Positions 22,235-32,733 of a stretch of DNA of 64,000 nucleotides are shown one piece after another. This DNA comes from Pyropia yezoensis. Lineage: Eukaryota; Rhodophyta; Bangiophyceae; Bangiales; Bangiaceae. The notes under the pieces are model-generated. The model saw only the letters and a list, made by a program, of their open reading frames with translations, did not search any database and had not been told where the DNA came from. The translations under genes and the position numbers were made by a program. Where the stretch lies: NCBI GenBank assembly GCA_009829735.1, contig CM020619.1:15753816-15817815 (forward strand), in the 5' to 3' direction. Each line of letters begins with the position of its first letter. Positions within the stretch are counted from its first letter, which is position 1.

Positions 22235-22768
22235 ATGGTGCAAGAACGTAACGGCCGGCACCCGCAACCGCTGCTCCTACTGCTGGGCGGTGTGTGCGTG
22301 ACGGCTGCGGTGCTCTCCCACACCCCCTGTGGCACGACTGCTGCCGCCCTGCCACTGCAGGCGGGGGAGCCGCGACTCCGCGCCCCCCTACGCCAATCCA
22401 CCCTCCCCAGCTCTTCCACGTCTACCACCGGTGCCGCCGCCGAGGGGGTGTGCACCATCCCCAACCCGCCCGACGCATTTATTGGCTCCTGCTCTTGCAG
22501 CTTGGTGCCGTTTGTGGGCCTCGATGTGGTGGCGCCTCCCGCCGGTAGCGAAGACGGCGGCAGCGGTGGCCCATTTTGTGGCGTTGCCCCAAGGGCGCCG
22601 GTGATGTGGCACGTGTGCGACCCGGTGGGCACTCTCTCCTGCTGGATACAGTGCGTCGCGCCACGGTGGGAGTGCATGCCGGGGGGGCTCCGGTTCCCGA
22701 CGCTTGACGGGGACGAGTGTGCGTGCAGCCTGACCAGCAACAAGCGACGCTCGGTACGGATGAATTGA
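22235..22768 (+). CDS. Small secreted Cys-rich protein (CxC family member A)
   Basis: 177 residues. It starts MVQERNGRHPQPLLLLLGGV, a signal-peptide-like segment with hydrophobic core at about 12-30. After a Ser/Thr-rich linker the C-terminal half has ten Cys, opening with SCSCSL and closing with ECACSL. Between them are PFCG, HVCDPVGTLSCWIQC and PRWECMPGG. I do not recognise a domain. The same layout, CxC at the start, C-x7/8-C-x3/4-C-x5/6-C in the middle and a C-x-C-S-L end, is found in the protein at 27072-27572. The ORF extends upstream without an ATG in good context, and the ATG at 22235 immediately precedes the hydrophobic segment, which decides the start. It is likely a secreted, disulfide-bonded cell-wall or defence protein; that is inference. 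Confidence 0.6.
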   Translation: MVQERNGRHPQPLLLLLGGVCVTAAVLSHTPCGTTAAALPLQAGEPRLRAPLRQSTLPSSSTSTTGAAAEGVCTIPNPPDAFIGSCSCSLVPFVGLDVVAPPAGSEDGGSGGPFCGVAPRAPVMWHVCDPVGTLSCWIQCVAPRWECMPGGLRFPTLDGDECACSLTSNKRRSVRMN

Positions 22769-23194
22769 TCACTGCGGTCTACGTTTGACCGCAAGCAACC
22801 TCCCCCCGCTCTCTCTCGAGCTCTATCGATAGAGGTGTTGTCATATAGATGCTAGGCCCCCTTGACCTTCTCCTCGACAACGGGGTCATGCTCTCCTCCA
22901 GGAAGGGGATCCCCATCCTATAGACACACAAATAGCACGTCGCTCAGTCCGTCAAGCGCCCAACCTACCTATTAAGTCACTCTTCGATTGCAATTCCGTG
23001 GCCTTGTGACTCGCAGCAAGGTTCAAGTGCCAGCCTGCAGCTGTGCCGGGTCAGGGTTGAAGGTTCATCTTGAACGTGAACGCTTGCACATCCTTGACCT
23101 TCGAGCTGTGCCCGTCTGTTTCCCCGCCGTCACGCCCCGCCCACGCACTGCCGCCCCCCCCACCCCTTTCTCTCCCCCCTTCCGCCGTGTTGCC
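22769..23194. other. Spacer with small perfect palindrome
   Basis: It separates the secreted protein from the ARMC6-like gene. A 14-bp perfect palindrome ctctatcgatagag lies at 22821-22834, possibly part of a 3'-end hairpin. The ARMC6 frame is open through 22988-23194 but has no family similarity there, so this part is taken as 5' UTR. Confidence 0.4.
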
Positions 23195-25101
23195 ATGGCC
23201 GCGGGGCGCGTCATCTCGCAGACCACGTTTGACGACGCGGTCGCCGACACGGCCGACCTCCTCGGCCTCGACCGGCCCGCCGCGGCAGCCGAGGTGGTCG
23301 CCCAGTTCCGGGCGTCTGGGGTGACCGACTGGGCGGGGCTGGACGTGTCGGGCGCGTCGGGGGCTGAGGTTGGGGAGGAGAGGGGGGGGGCAGTGCAGCC
23401 GGGGAGCGGCAGGGGTGCCACCGGGGTCGACACCGCCGGCGGCGGGGACAACGACGCGGCAGGCAGCAACGGCGGCGGCGGGGGGCCGCGGGGGAGGGGG
23501 GGGGGTGCCGCTGCACCCACCCCCGCGGCGGCGGCGGTTGCCAACCTGGCTGCCGTCACCGCCGCGGCGGCGACCCCCGGTGGGGAGTGGAGCGCCGTGG
23601 CCGCCGCCACGTCGGCGCTGACGATCATCATTCGGGGGGGTGATGCCGCCGCCGCTGACGCCGCCGCCGCCGCTGCTGCCGCCGACGTCGACGGGTGTGC
23701 CCTCACCGCTTCTACTGCCACCACCGATGCCGACAAGGGAGCCGCGGCCGCCGCCGCCGCCGCGTCGGCCGCCCCCTCGGCCGTCGCCGCCGCCGCGCCG
23801 GGGGCGGCAGCCGCCTTTGATGCAGGCGCCGGCGCCGCGCTGCTCGCCGCGACGCGCGGCGCCGTGGCGGCGGTGGCGGCGGCAGCCGCGGTGGCGGCGC
23901 CTGGCGGCGTCGTCGACGGCGACAGAGGCGCCATGGCAGACGTCGCCGCCATGGATGGCGGTGGGGTTGGTGGTGGCGGTGGCGGTAGCGGCCCCCCGGG
24001 GGTGGTGGCGGCCATTTGGGCGGTCGCAACGGCGGTGGAGGCGGCAGTCGTGTCGGCGCGGGTGCGCTCCGAGTGGGTGTCCGCGGGAGGGGTGGCCGCG
24101 CTCGTCGGTGCGCTCGCGGTGGTGGCGCCCCTGCTTGGGGGGAATGGTGGTGGCGGCGGAGGCGGTGGTGGAGGCGGTTGCGGTGGTGGTGGCATTGCGG
24201 ATAGCGGCAGTGGCGGTGGCTGCGGGTGGGGGGGCAGGGAGGGGGCTGCAGCGGTGCCTGTGCCTCTTGAAACGCTGACGGTGGTGGCCACCGCCCTTCG
24301 GATGACCATACGGGGCAACGAGGTGGCCAAGGCGGTAGTAGAGGCACCCCTGCCCGCCACCGTTGCGGTTCTGTGGCGGCTCGGTGACGGTGATGGCGTC
24401 GGCGGCGTCGGCGGCAGCCACGGCGGGGGCGACAGTGGCGGCGGTGCGCGCGGCGCGCCCACCGGCCTCGACGTGGTGGCGGCGGCGGTGGTGGCGGCCG
24501 CCACTGCCGCGGTGCGGCGGTCACCGGGCGGGCGGGCGGCGGCGGTGGCGGCGGCCGCGCTGGCCCGCTCCCTCCTTACCGCCGACGACGCGTCAACGCC
24601 CGTGGCGGGGGTGTTTGGGCGGGCACGGGTGCTGGCGGGCGTGCCCGCCGGGCCGCCCCGCCCAGGGGTGGTGGGGGGCGGGGGATCCGCCCCGCCGCTG
24701 CCGCTGCCGCCCGTCTTGGCTGCCCTCGTCGGCCTCGTGCACGCGGCCTTGCCCGGGCTGCCCCTCGCCGCCCCCCCCGCCCCCCCCCCCTGCTCCCCCG
24801 TTGGCAATGGGGACGCCCGCAGCGGCGGTGGCGGCGGCGCGGGGGGGCGGGACCCCCCGCTGGCGGCCGCCGCCCTCGCCACCCTCCGCACGCTGGCGAT
24901 CGCCGACGCTACGTGCGCGGCACTGACGCCGTCCATCCCCGCCTTTGCGGGCGCCCTCTCCCCCCCCCGCGCCGTGACGGTGGTGCCCGCCGCGGCGCTG
25001 CTGCGGGCGCTCGCTGGCCACGATGGGGCGCGGAGCCCCATCGCGGCGGCGGCGTTTGGGCCGCTCGCCGCCGCCGCCGCAGACGCGCTCGCCGCCCCCC
25101 T

Positions 25102-25134
<33 letters not shown>

Positions 25135-25561
25135 TCCGGCCCCCCAAGGGTGTGGCAGCGGCCGCCCTACCGACGCGCCGCTCGCCGAGGCGATTGCCGG
25201 GGTGGTGGCGGGCGCCGCGCTGCGGCGGCCCGACGTGGCCGCCGCCGCCGTCACCGCCGGCCTCCTCCCCGGCGCGATTGTCGGCCTGATGAGGCGGGTG
25301 GCGGCGGACGGGGCGGCGGCGGGGGCGCCCGCTCTGCGTGTTGGCCTCGCCGGCTGCGCGGCCGTGCGGGTGGCCGCGTCGCGGGACGCGGGGGTGCGCG
25401 CCGCCCTCCGGGAGGGGGGGGGGGCCGAGGCGGCTGTGCGGGCGGTGGCTGCCGCGTTTCCGAGGCGGGGGGGGGACGCGGCGCATGCGGCGCTCGCCGC
25501 GCTGGGCGCCCTCAGTGACGCAGAGGTGGACGCCGCGGCGCTGCTGCACTGGCACAAGTGA
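23195..25561 (+). CDS. ARMC6: Armadillo repeat protein, ARMC6-like
   Basis: 788 residues, single exon. The N-terminus MAAGRVISQTTFDDAVADTA, then DLLGLDRP and EVVAQFRASGVTDWAGL, matches the N-terminal signature of ARMC6 (SKRITQETFD..., VEQFESQGVDLS in animals). The rest is a helical array with Arm-like units, for example LETLTVVATALRMTIRGNEV, LAALATLRTLAIADATC, VPAAALLRALAGHDGAR and AGLLPGAIVGLMRRVA, with repeated Ala. Long Gly/Ala-rich inserts (about 60-125, 160-250, 310-355) split the repeats and make it about 300 residues longer than animal ARMC6. The family role is unclear. The ATG at 23195 (tgccATGGCC) is chosen because the conserved N-terminus starts there. Composition is extreme even for this window. 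Confidence 0.75.
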
Positions 25562-27071
25562 GGAAGGGGGGGGGGGGAAGGGGGGGTGCCCCCTGCTCAA
25601 GAGGCACGTGGCCGCAGGGGAGGCAAGACCCGTGGGGTTACCTGCCCCTTCCGCAGTGTCCCCCCCCCTCTTTACGCCCTGCTTGGCCCTTCCCCGGGCA
25701 CAGCGCCCCTGCGGTGGCTGCCGCTTGCAGCGGCTGCACCCCTGCCAGGTGGTGTGATCGTGGCGGCGGATGGAGAGGGCGGGTGGGGAGTTCCTGCCGC
25801 GCCTTGTGGCCACTCCACCCGCACCGTCCAGCTGGTGCGGGCGCCCGCGGGGGGCTGACGCCGACGGCGGTGGCGGCAGCGGCGCGCCACCACGGCCGGC
25901 CAAGGGGGTAGGCAGACGCTGCGGGCTGGTGGCGGGGGGATGGACGCACTTAGCGGGGACGCTGGCGCACGGGCAGTGCTGCTGCTGCAGCCGCTGGTGG
26001 ACGGCGTTTGGCCCCCGGCAACCGCGGTGGTGGTTGTCGACGGGTCGCAGGCGTCGGGGGCACAGGGGCGCTCTGTGCGGGCGGCCGGGTGGGGGCCGGG
26101 GAGGGAAGAGCGTCCGCCAGCGTGTGCGTGGTCCCCGCCGTCGTGGCGGCAGGCTGCGCTGCAGCCGTTGCCATTGGACGCCCCAAAAATGCACCGCCCA
26201 GCCGCCGCGCTTTGCGCTGAGGTGGTCCCAGTGACGCTGCGCCTGCAGCGGGGTGCGGGGGGGGGGGATGTGGCGGCGGCGGTGCCATTATGGTGCGGCT
26301 CCACTGGGCTCGGGAGGTGGCCACCCGCGGCGGTGCCCCGCGCACGCGTCTTTGACGTGTGGCCGCGTGGGAAGCGCGTCGACGCAGGGCTGGGTGTGGC
26401 TGCCGTGGCGGCCGCCGCCGCCGCCGCGGTCGTCTGCCCCTACTGGCAGCGCGTGTGGCGGCCGCCGCGCGTGTGCATCAGGCGAGCTTGTCACGTTCGT
26501 ACCAATTCCGCCCTCACGACCTCGAGGTCGTGAGGGCCTCCGCTACCGCTCCGGCGGCCGTCGCGCGGCTGTTTCGCGGCGGCGGCGGCGGGCGGCGGTC
26601 GCTCGGCCGACGGCGGACAAAGAAAGAACCCCTCGTCTCGCAAGCGTCAACCTCTCCCTCCCGCTGCATCACCGAAGTACCCTTCCGCCCCGCCGCTGCC
26701 CGCTCCCCCCCCCACCCCTTTCTTCCCCTTGTCCTTCTCTTTCCTCTCCTTTCCCCGACCTGTTCTTCTGGTGATGGACCATGGGTTAACCTGCCAGAGT
26801 CGGCGCCGGTGGTCAGTCCTGAAACGGCAGCGCCACCCCGTTTTGTTACTCTTTCTGTACATGCTGCCAGCACGCGGCCGCTCCAGCCCGCCCTTGACTC
26901 CCCCCCCCCCCCCCCCTCTCCCTCGTCCCTCCTTTGTCCACCACCCCCAGCCGCGAGGTAGCCCGCTTCCGCTTCCACCCTCCCGTCTCAATCAACCCCT
27001 CTCACCCCTCTAGCGCCCCCACGCTCGGGCAACCATCCCCCGCCCCCCCCCCCCCCGCCCCCGAATGTCCT
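25562..27071. other. Spacer with an uncertain ORF
   Basis: A plus-strand frame at 25940-26533 (197 residues, beginning MDALSGDAGARAVLLLQPLV) reads less repetitively than its surroundings but matches nothing I know and lacks motifs. I leave it uncalled. The region also has a 28-bp palindrome at 26510-26537 and pyrimidine-rich runs at 26640-26760 and 26880-27060, which on the minus side form the downstream flank of the gene at 27072. Confidence 0.35.
26510..26537. repeat. 28-bp perfect palindrome centred on CTCGAG
   Basis: The half-site gccctcacgacctc is followed directly by its exact reverse complement gaggtcgtgagggc, so there is no spacer. The flanking bases do not extend the symmetry. Confidence 0.95.
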
Positions 27072-27572
27072 TTAGCCACGGGCAATCGGCACAACGAGCG
27101 TCTTGCGGGACCGCCGCAGGCTGCACGGGCACAGCTTGGACGCCCCCCAGTCATTCCGGTCACACACCCAGTCCTCCCGGCGGGACGTGACGCGGCAGAC
27201 GGTGGTGGCCGGCGACGGCCCGTGCGGCGGGCCGTACAGGCACGTCCACGCGGGCGTACACGGGCGGGCGGTACAAAAGGTGCCGTCCAGGTGGCGCACG
27301 CACATCCCCCCGGGGGGCACCGGCAGCGGCGCGCAGCGGCAGGTGCGGGTGCCCCGGGTGGGGGGGGTGTACGTGTAGAGCTGGCGGAGGAGGGCGGGGA
27401 AGGTCGCGTTGGCCATCACCTCCGTGTCCGTGTTGATGACCCCACCCCCCCGAGCGGGCGCCGCCGCCGCAGCGGCGGGGGTGGCGGCCGCGACGGAGGG
27501 CACCGCGGCGGCGAGGAGCAGCGCCAGGGTGAGGACGGCGGTGAGCGCCGAGACGACGCGGCCGTGGGCCAT
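27072..27572 (-). CDS. Small secreted Cys-rich protein (CxC family member B)
   Basis: 166 residues. The ATG at 27572 begins MAHGRVVSALTAVLTLALLL, a strong signal peptide likely cleaved after SVAAA. The mature part contains CRCAPLPVPPGGMCVRHLDG, FCTARPCTPAWTC, VCRV, WVCDR and KLCPCSL, again ten Cys. The spacing parallels the protein at 22235-22768: CxC first, a central cluster with an aromatic before the last Cys (PAWTC against PRWEC), and a CxCSL end. I recognise no named domain. The frame is open upstream to 27992, but that extension is Pro-rich and would bury the signal peptide. It lies on the opposite strand from member A, with the ARMC6-like gene between. Confidence 0.6.
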   Translation of the reverse strand: MAHGRVVSALTAVLTLALLLAAAVPSVAAATPAAAAAAPARGGGVINTDTEVMANATFPALLRQLYTYTPPTRGTRTCRCAPLPVPPGGMCVRHLDGTFCTARPCTPAWTCLYGPPHGPSPATTVCRVTSRREDWVCDRNDWGASKLCPCSLRRSRKTLVVPIARG

Positions 27573-30051
27573 GATGTGGAGGGGGGGGGAGCAGGCCAGG
27601 AGGTGGGCGGGTGGGGGGAGTTGAAGGGGGGTGGGAGGGTAGGCACGAGGGAAGCGCGGCAGGCGAGCGGTTGGGGTGACGGGACGCTCACCCGGCGCTG
27701 CTGCCGCCACGCGCTCTTGTACGGGTCGGGAGGGCAGGGGTGGTGGGCACAGCCCGCCACGCGCTGGTGCGTGGCAGTGGGGGTGTGTGCCAAGGGGAGG
27801 CAGAGGAGTTGCGGGGGGGGGGGGGGGTGCACCGAGAGGGCGCTTGTGGCGGGCGGCGACCCCGCGGGCGCGTCTATTTCCGCCCCCCCCGGCGACGACG
27901 CCCCTGTTCCATGAGTCGGCGGCTGCCGCCGCCGCGGGGGCGCGCGGGTGGCCAAAGGGGAACGAGGGTGGACGGCTGGGCAGTCGCGTCAAGCAGCCCG
28001 CCGGGGGGCAGCTGCCCCAGCAGGAGCGGCAGCGACGGTGGCGGGGAGGGAAAGGCGTAAGGGCGGGGGAAACGCAACAGCCGCCGCGTCGAGTGCACGC
28101 CGCCGCCTCTCGCCGCCGCCGTCACTGCCGCCACCGCCGTCTCCACCGCCGCCCCCACCCGCTCTGCGGCCACCGCCGCCGCAGCCGCCACCTCCCCCCC
28201 CCCCAGCCTGCTCCCCCTCTTGCCTGCATGCAGCGTTTGGCCGCCTAAGCCCCGGCGGGCGCGGCAGTGCGCTTGCACCGCAAGCACGGGGAGAGGGGAC
28301 CAGGAGGGCCCGCCGGCGTCGATACCCCCCCCCGCCCCCCGCCACCGGGAGGTCAGCCCCCCATGCGCCTTGCCAAAAAAAAGGGCCGCTGGCCAGCACC
28401 GTCGCCTGCCAAGGCGCGCGCTCGCCCCACCCGCCGCCGTTGCCGACGCCGCGGCGCGGTGGCCGAGCCAATGGAGGAGGGTGAGCGGGCGGCTTTGGGC
28501 GGGGAGGGGGGGGGGGAGGAGGGGGGGGAGCAATCCAAGGGGGTAGGGGAAGGGGGGGGGGTCTTTGCGTTTGGGGTCAACAGCCGCCCTGCTGCGCCTG
28601 TGCCCCGTCGCCACGCTGGCACCGTCCGCCCGCCCGCGCCTTCGACGGTGCGTTCAACATCAACGGCAGCAGCGTTTCATCTGCCTCTCTCGGGATGTTG
28701 CCACGTGGGCAGTGGTTCCCCGGAGCTCCGCAGAGAGGCGCAACTAGGGTGGACTGTGTAATTCCGACGTTTAAATTTATTTCATGCCCTTGGGGCGCGG
28801 CGGGCAAGCGTCCGCAGGCTCCCCGCCTCTTTCGTCTGCCCTATCCCGCCCGCCACCGCAACGACGGTCGTGGTGCGTGGGAGGGGGCACATGCGCCGTC
28901 AGAGGAGGACCGCCACCCTCGGGTGGCCGTTTCCCCCCCGGCCTGCCCGCGGCGGGTGGCGGCCGCACCGGGACCGCCTGGCGTAGCGCCTCGGCCAACC
29001 GCGACTGTCGGCGACGGCCGCACGCCGCGAGGTGGGCGGATTTTCTTTTTTTTCTCCCCCCGCGGTCGCCCCCACCTTCCTCCCTTCTTGGCCACCAGCC
29101 GTGCTACCCCCCCCATCCCCCTTCCCCAGCGTACCGTGTGTACAGGATGACAGGGGCGGCCGCTGGCGCAGCTGCCTCGGGCGCGCCTGGCCGGCCGCCT
29201 GACCTTCCTCTCTTTCTCTCCCCCCCCCCCCCCCCCCCCTCCTCCCCCGCCCCTACGCTCCTCCTTGTTGTTACTCCCTCCTTCCGTTCCCCCATTGCTT
29301 TTTTTCCACACCCCTCTGCTGTGGCGTGCAAGAGGGCAACCGCCGCCGCCGTTCGCGTTCGGCGGGCCCTCGGGAGCGCGAAGACCGCTCGCCCCGCGCG
29401 CGCGCGCGCGGCACCGGGGGGGGCGGTCTGCGCTGCCCGTCGGGGGGTCGCCAGACTGAAACGGTGGCTGGGGGGGATGGGAGGGCGGGCGGCGGCGGGA
29501 GCGGGGGCGGGGGGGGTGCGTCGGGGGGGAGACCGCCAACGCCAAGCGCTCGCCCTTGGGCTGCTGTGTCGACGAGGTGCCCGCCGCCGCGGTGACGTGT
29601 CTTTGGTTCCCCAACGAGGGCGGGCGGTGGGATTGACGGGCAGACGGCAGGGGGTTGGGGGGGGAGGGAGTGCCCGGTTGGCGACGCCGCCGGCTGCTGC
29701 TGGGTGACCGACCTGTCAACCGAGCGGCCCCGCCGGCGCGCGGTGGACAGGCGGGTGGGTGAGGCGGCTGCCTGGCGGCAAGACGGTCTTGTGTAGCGGC
29801 ACCTTCCTCTTCCCTTTCCCTGTTGCGGGGGCGGCCGCATCCTGTCTCTCCCGTGTGCAGGGCCACGGGGCTGGTAGGTGGGTGAGGGGAGTAGTGGCCC
29901 CTGGTTCTGGTGGCGCGGGGGTGGCTGCGGCTTGCAGGGAGAGCGGGTGTCGCACGGGCTTCCCCTACAGGGCGCGCCGGCTGGGCGTTGCTCTCAACGG
30001 CGGCCGCGGCGGGGTGCCCCCCTCCCTCCCCCCCCTCCCCCCCCACCCGGG
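27573..30051. other. Gene-poor spacer
   Basis: No gene is recognised in 2.5 kb. Homopolymers at 27810-27830, 28503-28560 (G) and 29220-29240 (C) dominate. A short AT-rich patch at 28755-28785 (gtttaaatttatttcatg) stands out and could be a polyadenylation region of an unrecognised transcript. Open frames on both strands are Pro/Arg/Gly-rich. Confidence 0.4.
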
Positions 30052-32190
30052 ATGGCGGCGCCAGCGGCGGTCGGCCCCGTCGCGGCGGCGGCAGCGGCGA
30101 CGGTTGCGGCATCGACAGCATCACGGGCGGCAGAGGCGGCGACGGCGACGGCAGCGGCGTCGTGGACGGCAGCGACGCCGCGGCTGTGGTATCCCCCCCT
30201 GGTGACGGCCGCGGTAGCGGCCGACCACCCCGCCGTCGCCGGCTTCCTCGCCCTCCCCGGCGGTGACGCGGCGGGCGTCCAGGCGGGGGGGGACTGGGTC
30301 AAGGCGCAGCTAAAGCCCCTGGCGGGGTGGGCGGGGGTGGCCGCCGCCGCCGCGGCGGGAGTCCTTGTCCTTGCCGTCGTCCTCCGCACCGGCCCCGCAC
30401 GTGTGGCCGCAGGCCGGCTGCGGCTGCGCCTGACCTCTGTCGCCGGCGGCGGCGGCGGCGGCGGCGGTGGCTGGCCCGCCGCCGCCGCCGTTGCCATCGC
30501 CGCCATCCTCCACACCGCCGTGGCAGTGGCGGTGGCGGTGGTGGTCGCTGCGGCGGTGGCGGCCGCCGCCGCCACCGCCGACGCCACCGCCCTCGTCGCC
30601 GCCGTCTTTCACGCGCTCGTTGCCGACGCGGGTGCCGCCGTCGACGCGGCGGGGTGGGCGCTCGGGCGGGTGGCGGTGTTCAACGCGTCGTCGCTGGGCG
30701 GCGTCGGCACCGCCGCGGAAGACACGGAGGCGGTGGTGGGGGCGGCCCAGCGGTACGTGGTGCGGAACTTGCCGCCGCTGCCGCCGCTGCGCGACGCCCT
30801 CCGGCGGCTGGATGAGCGTGGGGGGGCGCTGCAGGGGCGCGCCGACGCGGTCGCCGCGGCGGTCGCGGGGGGGGTCGCGGGGGGGGTCGCCCTCTACTTG
30901 GCCCTCCCGGCGGCCGCCGCGGTGTATGCCCGCCGCTATGGGGCGCGCGCGCGTGCGCGCGCCGCGGGCGCGACAGCGGCCGCAGCGGACGTCGCGGCCA
31001 CCCCTGTGGGTGGCGGAGGAGGTGGTGGTGGTGGTGGTGGTGGTGGTGTGTGGGACGACGACGGCAGCGCGGGCGGCGGTGGCGGCGGCGGCGGCGGCGG
31101 CGGCGGAGGCGGCGGCGGCGGGGCGGCCGACGCCAAGCGGCGGAATCTCGAGTCGGGGCCACGAGGCCGTGGCGGCGGTGCGGCGGCCTTTCTGTTGGTG
31201 GCGCTCGTAGGGGTGGCGGTGGCGTGGCTCCTCGTCGGCGCACTGGCCGTTGGCGGGGCGGTGGCGGCCAATGGGTGCGTGACGCTGCGGGGCCACCGGC
31301 GGGCGCTGCTGGCAACGGCCCCCGGTGCGGTGGCGGCGACGGCGGCGGCGGCAGCGCCGGTGGCGGCCAACCTCCTCGTCGACGCGCGGCTGGTGTGCCC
31401 GACCGACGCGGTGGGCGAGCGGTACGGCCGGCTGGCGTCGGGGGTGGTGGCGTCCTCGCTGGCTTCGGCAGACGTGACCGCCGGCCTGACCACCTTCCTC
31501 GACACCCCCCCCGCCGCCACCGCCGCGCTGCTGCGGTGGCTGGCCCGGCGGGCCGACAACTACCTCGACTGCACCGCCCTCCTCGACGCCTCTGCGGCAC
31601 TGCTGTGGGTGGCCTGCGGGGACCACCCGCGGAGTGTGGTGGCGGCGCTGGCCGCCGCCGCCGCCGCGGCGGTCGCGCTCGCCGCCGCCGCCACCGCCGC
31701 GGCGGTGCTGGCGGTGGTGGGGGGCGCAGACACGCTCGCTGCGCCGGTCGTTGCGGCGGCGGCGGTGATCGTCGCAACGGCACGACGGCAGCAGGCGGGG
31801 GTGGCCAAGGCGGCGGCTGCTGCCAGCAGCAACCCCCTCCCCGTTTTGGCGGCGGCTGCGCCGTGGGCAGACGGCGACGCGGCCGTGGCGGGGCGGGCCG
31901 CCGCCGCCACCCGGGCGGCGACCACTGTGGGGGTTGGTGACGCGGACGTGGAGGCGCTGGGGGAGGAGGTGGAGGGGGGGGCGGCAGCCGCTGCCGACGG
32001 TGCTGCAGGGGCGGAAGGGGGTGGTGGGGGGGGGGTGGGGGGCTGGGACGCGACCTCCGCTGCCGACGGCGGCGCCGACGTGGTGAACGGGGGAGCGTCG
32101 TCGGCCGACGGCAACGGTATTGATGGTGTAGGGGAGGACGCCACCGCCGCCGCGCGCCCACCGCGGCGCGTGCCGTCGGCGGCTGTGTGA
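30052..32190 (+). CDS. Multi-pass (about five-TM) membrane protein of unknown function
   Basis: 712 residues, single exon, start chosen at the first ATG (30052, gggATGGCG) before the conserved-looking part. Hydrophobic segments lie at about 93-112, 141-174, 268-292, 378-405 and 529-560. TM2-TM3 and TM4-TM5 enclose large non-membrane loops. The second loop has four Cys (NGCV, RLVCPTD, YLDCTAL, WVACGDHP) likely forming disulfides, and the first has FNASSLGG, a possible N-glycosylation site. The alternation of membrane pairs and two large loops resembles tweety/prominin-type topology seen in plants and animals, but I cannot confirm homology. Cytoplasmic-side inserts are Gly-rich with a basic RARARAAG patch after TM3. 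The tail is Ala/Gly/Asp-rich. Topology is inferred by eye. Confidence 0.6.
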   Translation: MAAPAAVGPVAAAAAATVAASTASRAAEAATATAAASWTAATPRLWYPPLVTAAVAADHPAVAGFLALPGGDAAGVQAGGDWVKAQLKPLAGWAGVAAAAAAGVLVLAVVLRTGPARVAAGRLRLRLTSVAGGGGGGGGGWPAAAAVAIAAILHTAVAVAVAVVVAAAVAAAAATADATALVAAVFHALVADAGAAVDAAGWALGRVAVFNASSLGGVGTAAEDTEAVVGAAQRYVVRNLPPLPPLRDALRRLDERGGALQGRADAVAAAVAGGVAGGVALYLALPAAAAVYARRYGARARARAAGATAAAADVAATPVGGGGGGGGGGGGGVWDDDGSAGGGGGGGGGGGGGGGGGAADAKRRNLESGPRGRGGGAAAFLLVALVGVAVAWLLVGALAVGGAVAANGCVTLRGHRRALLATAPGAVAATAAAAAPVAANLLVDARLVCPTDAVGERYGRLASGVVASSLASADVTAGLTTFLDTPPAATAALLRWLARRADNYLDCTALLDASAALLWVACGDHPRSVVAALAAAAAAAVALAAAATAAAVLAVVGGADTLAAPVVAAAAVIVATARRQQAGVAKAAAAASSNPLPVLAAAAPWADGDAAVAGRAAAATRAATTVGVGDADVEALGEEVEGGAAAAADGAAGAEGGGGGGVGGWDATSAADGGADVVNGGASSADGNGIDGVGEDATAAARPPRRVPSAAV

Positions 32191-32733
32191 AGACGGTGGC
32201 TAGGGCTGGAGGGTGGGCAACGGCGCACGCGCCCCGGCTTGACCCGTCTTTTTTACACGGACACCGCGGCCCCCGCGGGACACAGCCCCCCACAACGCTG
32301 TGGAGACGCGCCGCCCAGGGGCCACCGCCGCCGCTTGCGACACTGCTCAGAGAGGGGACGCACAGGAGCTAGACCCCCCCCCTCTCCGCCACCCGCCAGC
32401 GGGGGGCGGCGTCGTGCATTGCCGACGGGGCGCCGGCGGGGGTGGCGGCTCAACAGAGGGGCGTGATAGGCGGGGAGGGGGAAGCGGCGTGGGGGGGTAC
32501 CGCGCTTGGTCGTAAGGGGCCGCCCTCCCCCCAACCAAGAAACCCATCCAGACGCCGCTCCCCACCCCTCTTGGCGCCCTCCTCCTCCCCTCAACCCCCA
32601 CCCCACCCCGCCCCACCCCACCCGCCCATTCCACCCACCCAACACTCCTCCCTCCATTCTCCAACCACCCCACCCCACCCCACCCCATCCCACCCCACAA
32701 CACCCCACCCCCGCACCGTCCCCCCGCCCTCCC
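32191..32733. other. Convergent spacer with CACCC-rich repeat
   Basis: Lies between two converging stop codons. At about 32595-32712 the plus strand is a run of CCACC/CCACCCC units, so the minus strand carries many closely spaced G-triplets with quadruplex potential. No gene is seen. Confidence 0.5.

Noticed and set aside
23065..25557. 830-residue minus-strand frame opposite the ARMC6-like gene
   Set aside because: It is a Pro/Ala/Ser shadow of the Ala/Gly-rich coding strand; only the plus frame has the ARMC6 N-terminus.
25940..26533. 197-residue plus-strand ORF beginning MDALSGDAGARAVLLL
   Set aside because: It has no recognisable motif, and a competing frame over the same stretch is as plausible; left as an uncertain ORF in the spacer.
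30680..32293. 537-residue minus-strand frame opposite the multi-pass membrane protein
   Set aside because: Arg/Pro-rich antisense shadow; the plus frame has coherent hydrophobic segments and spaced Cys.
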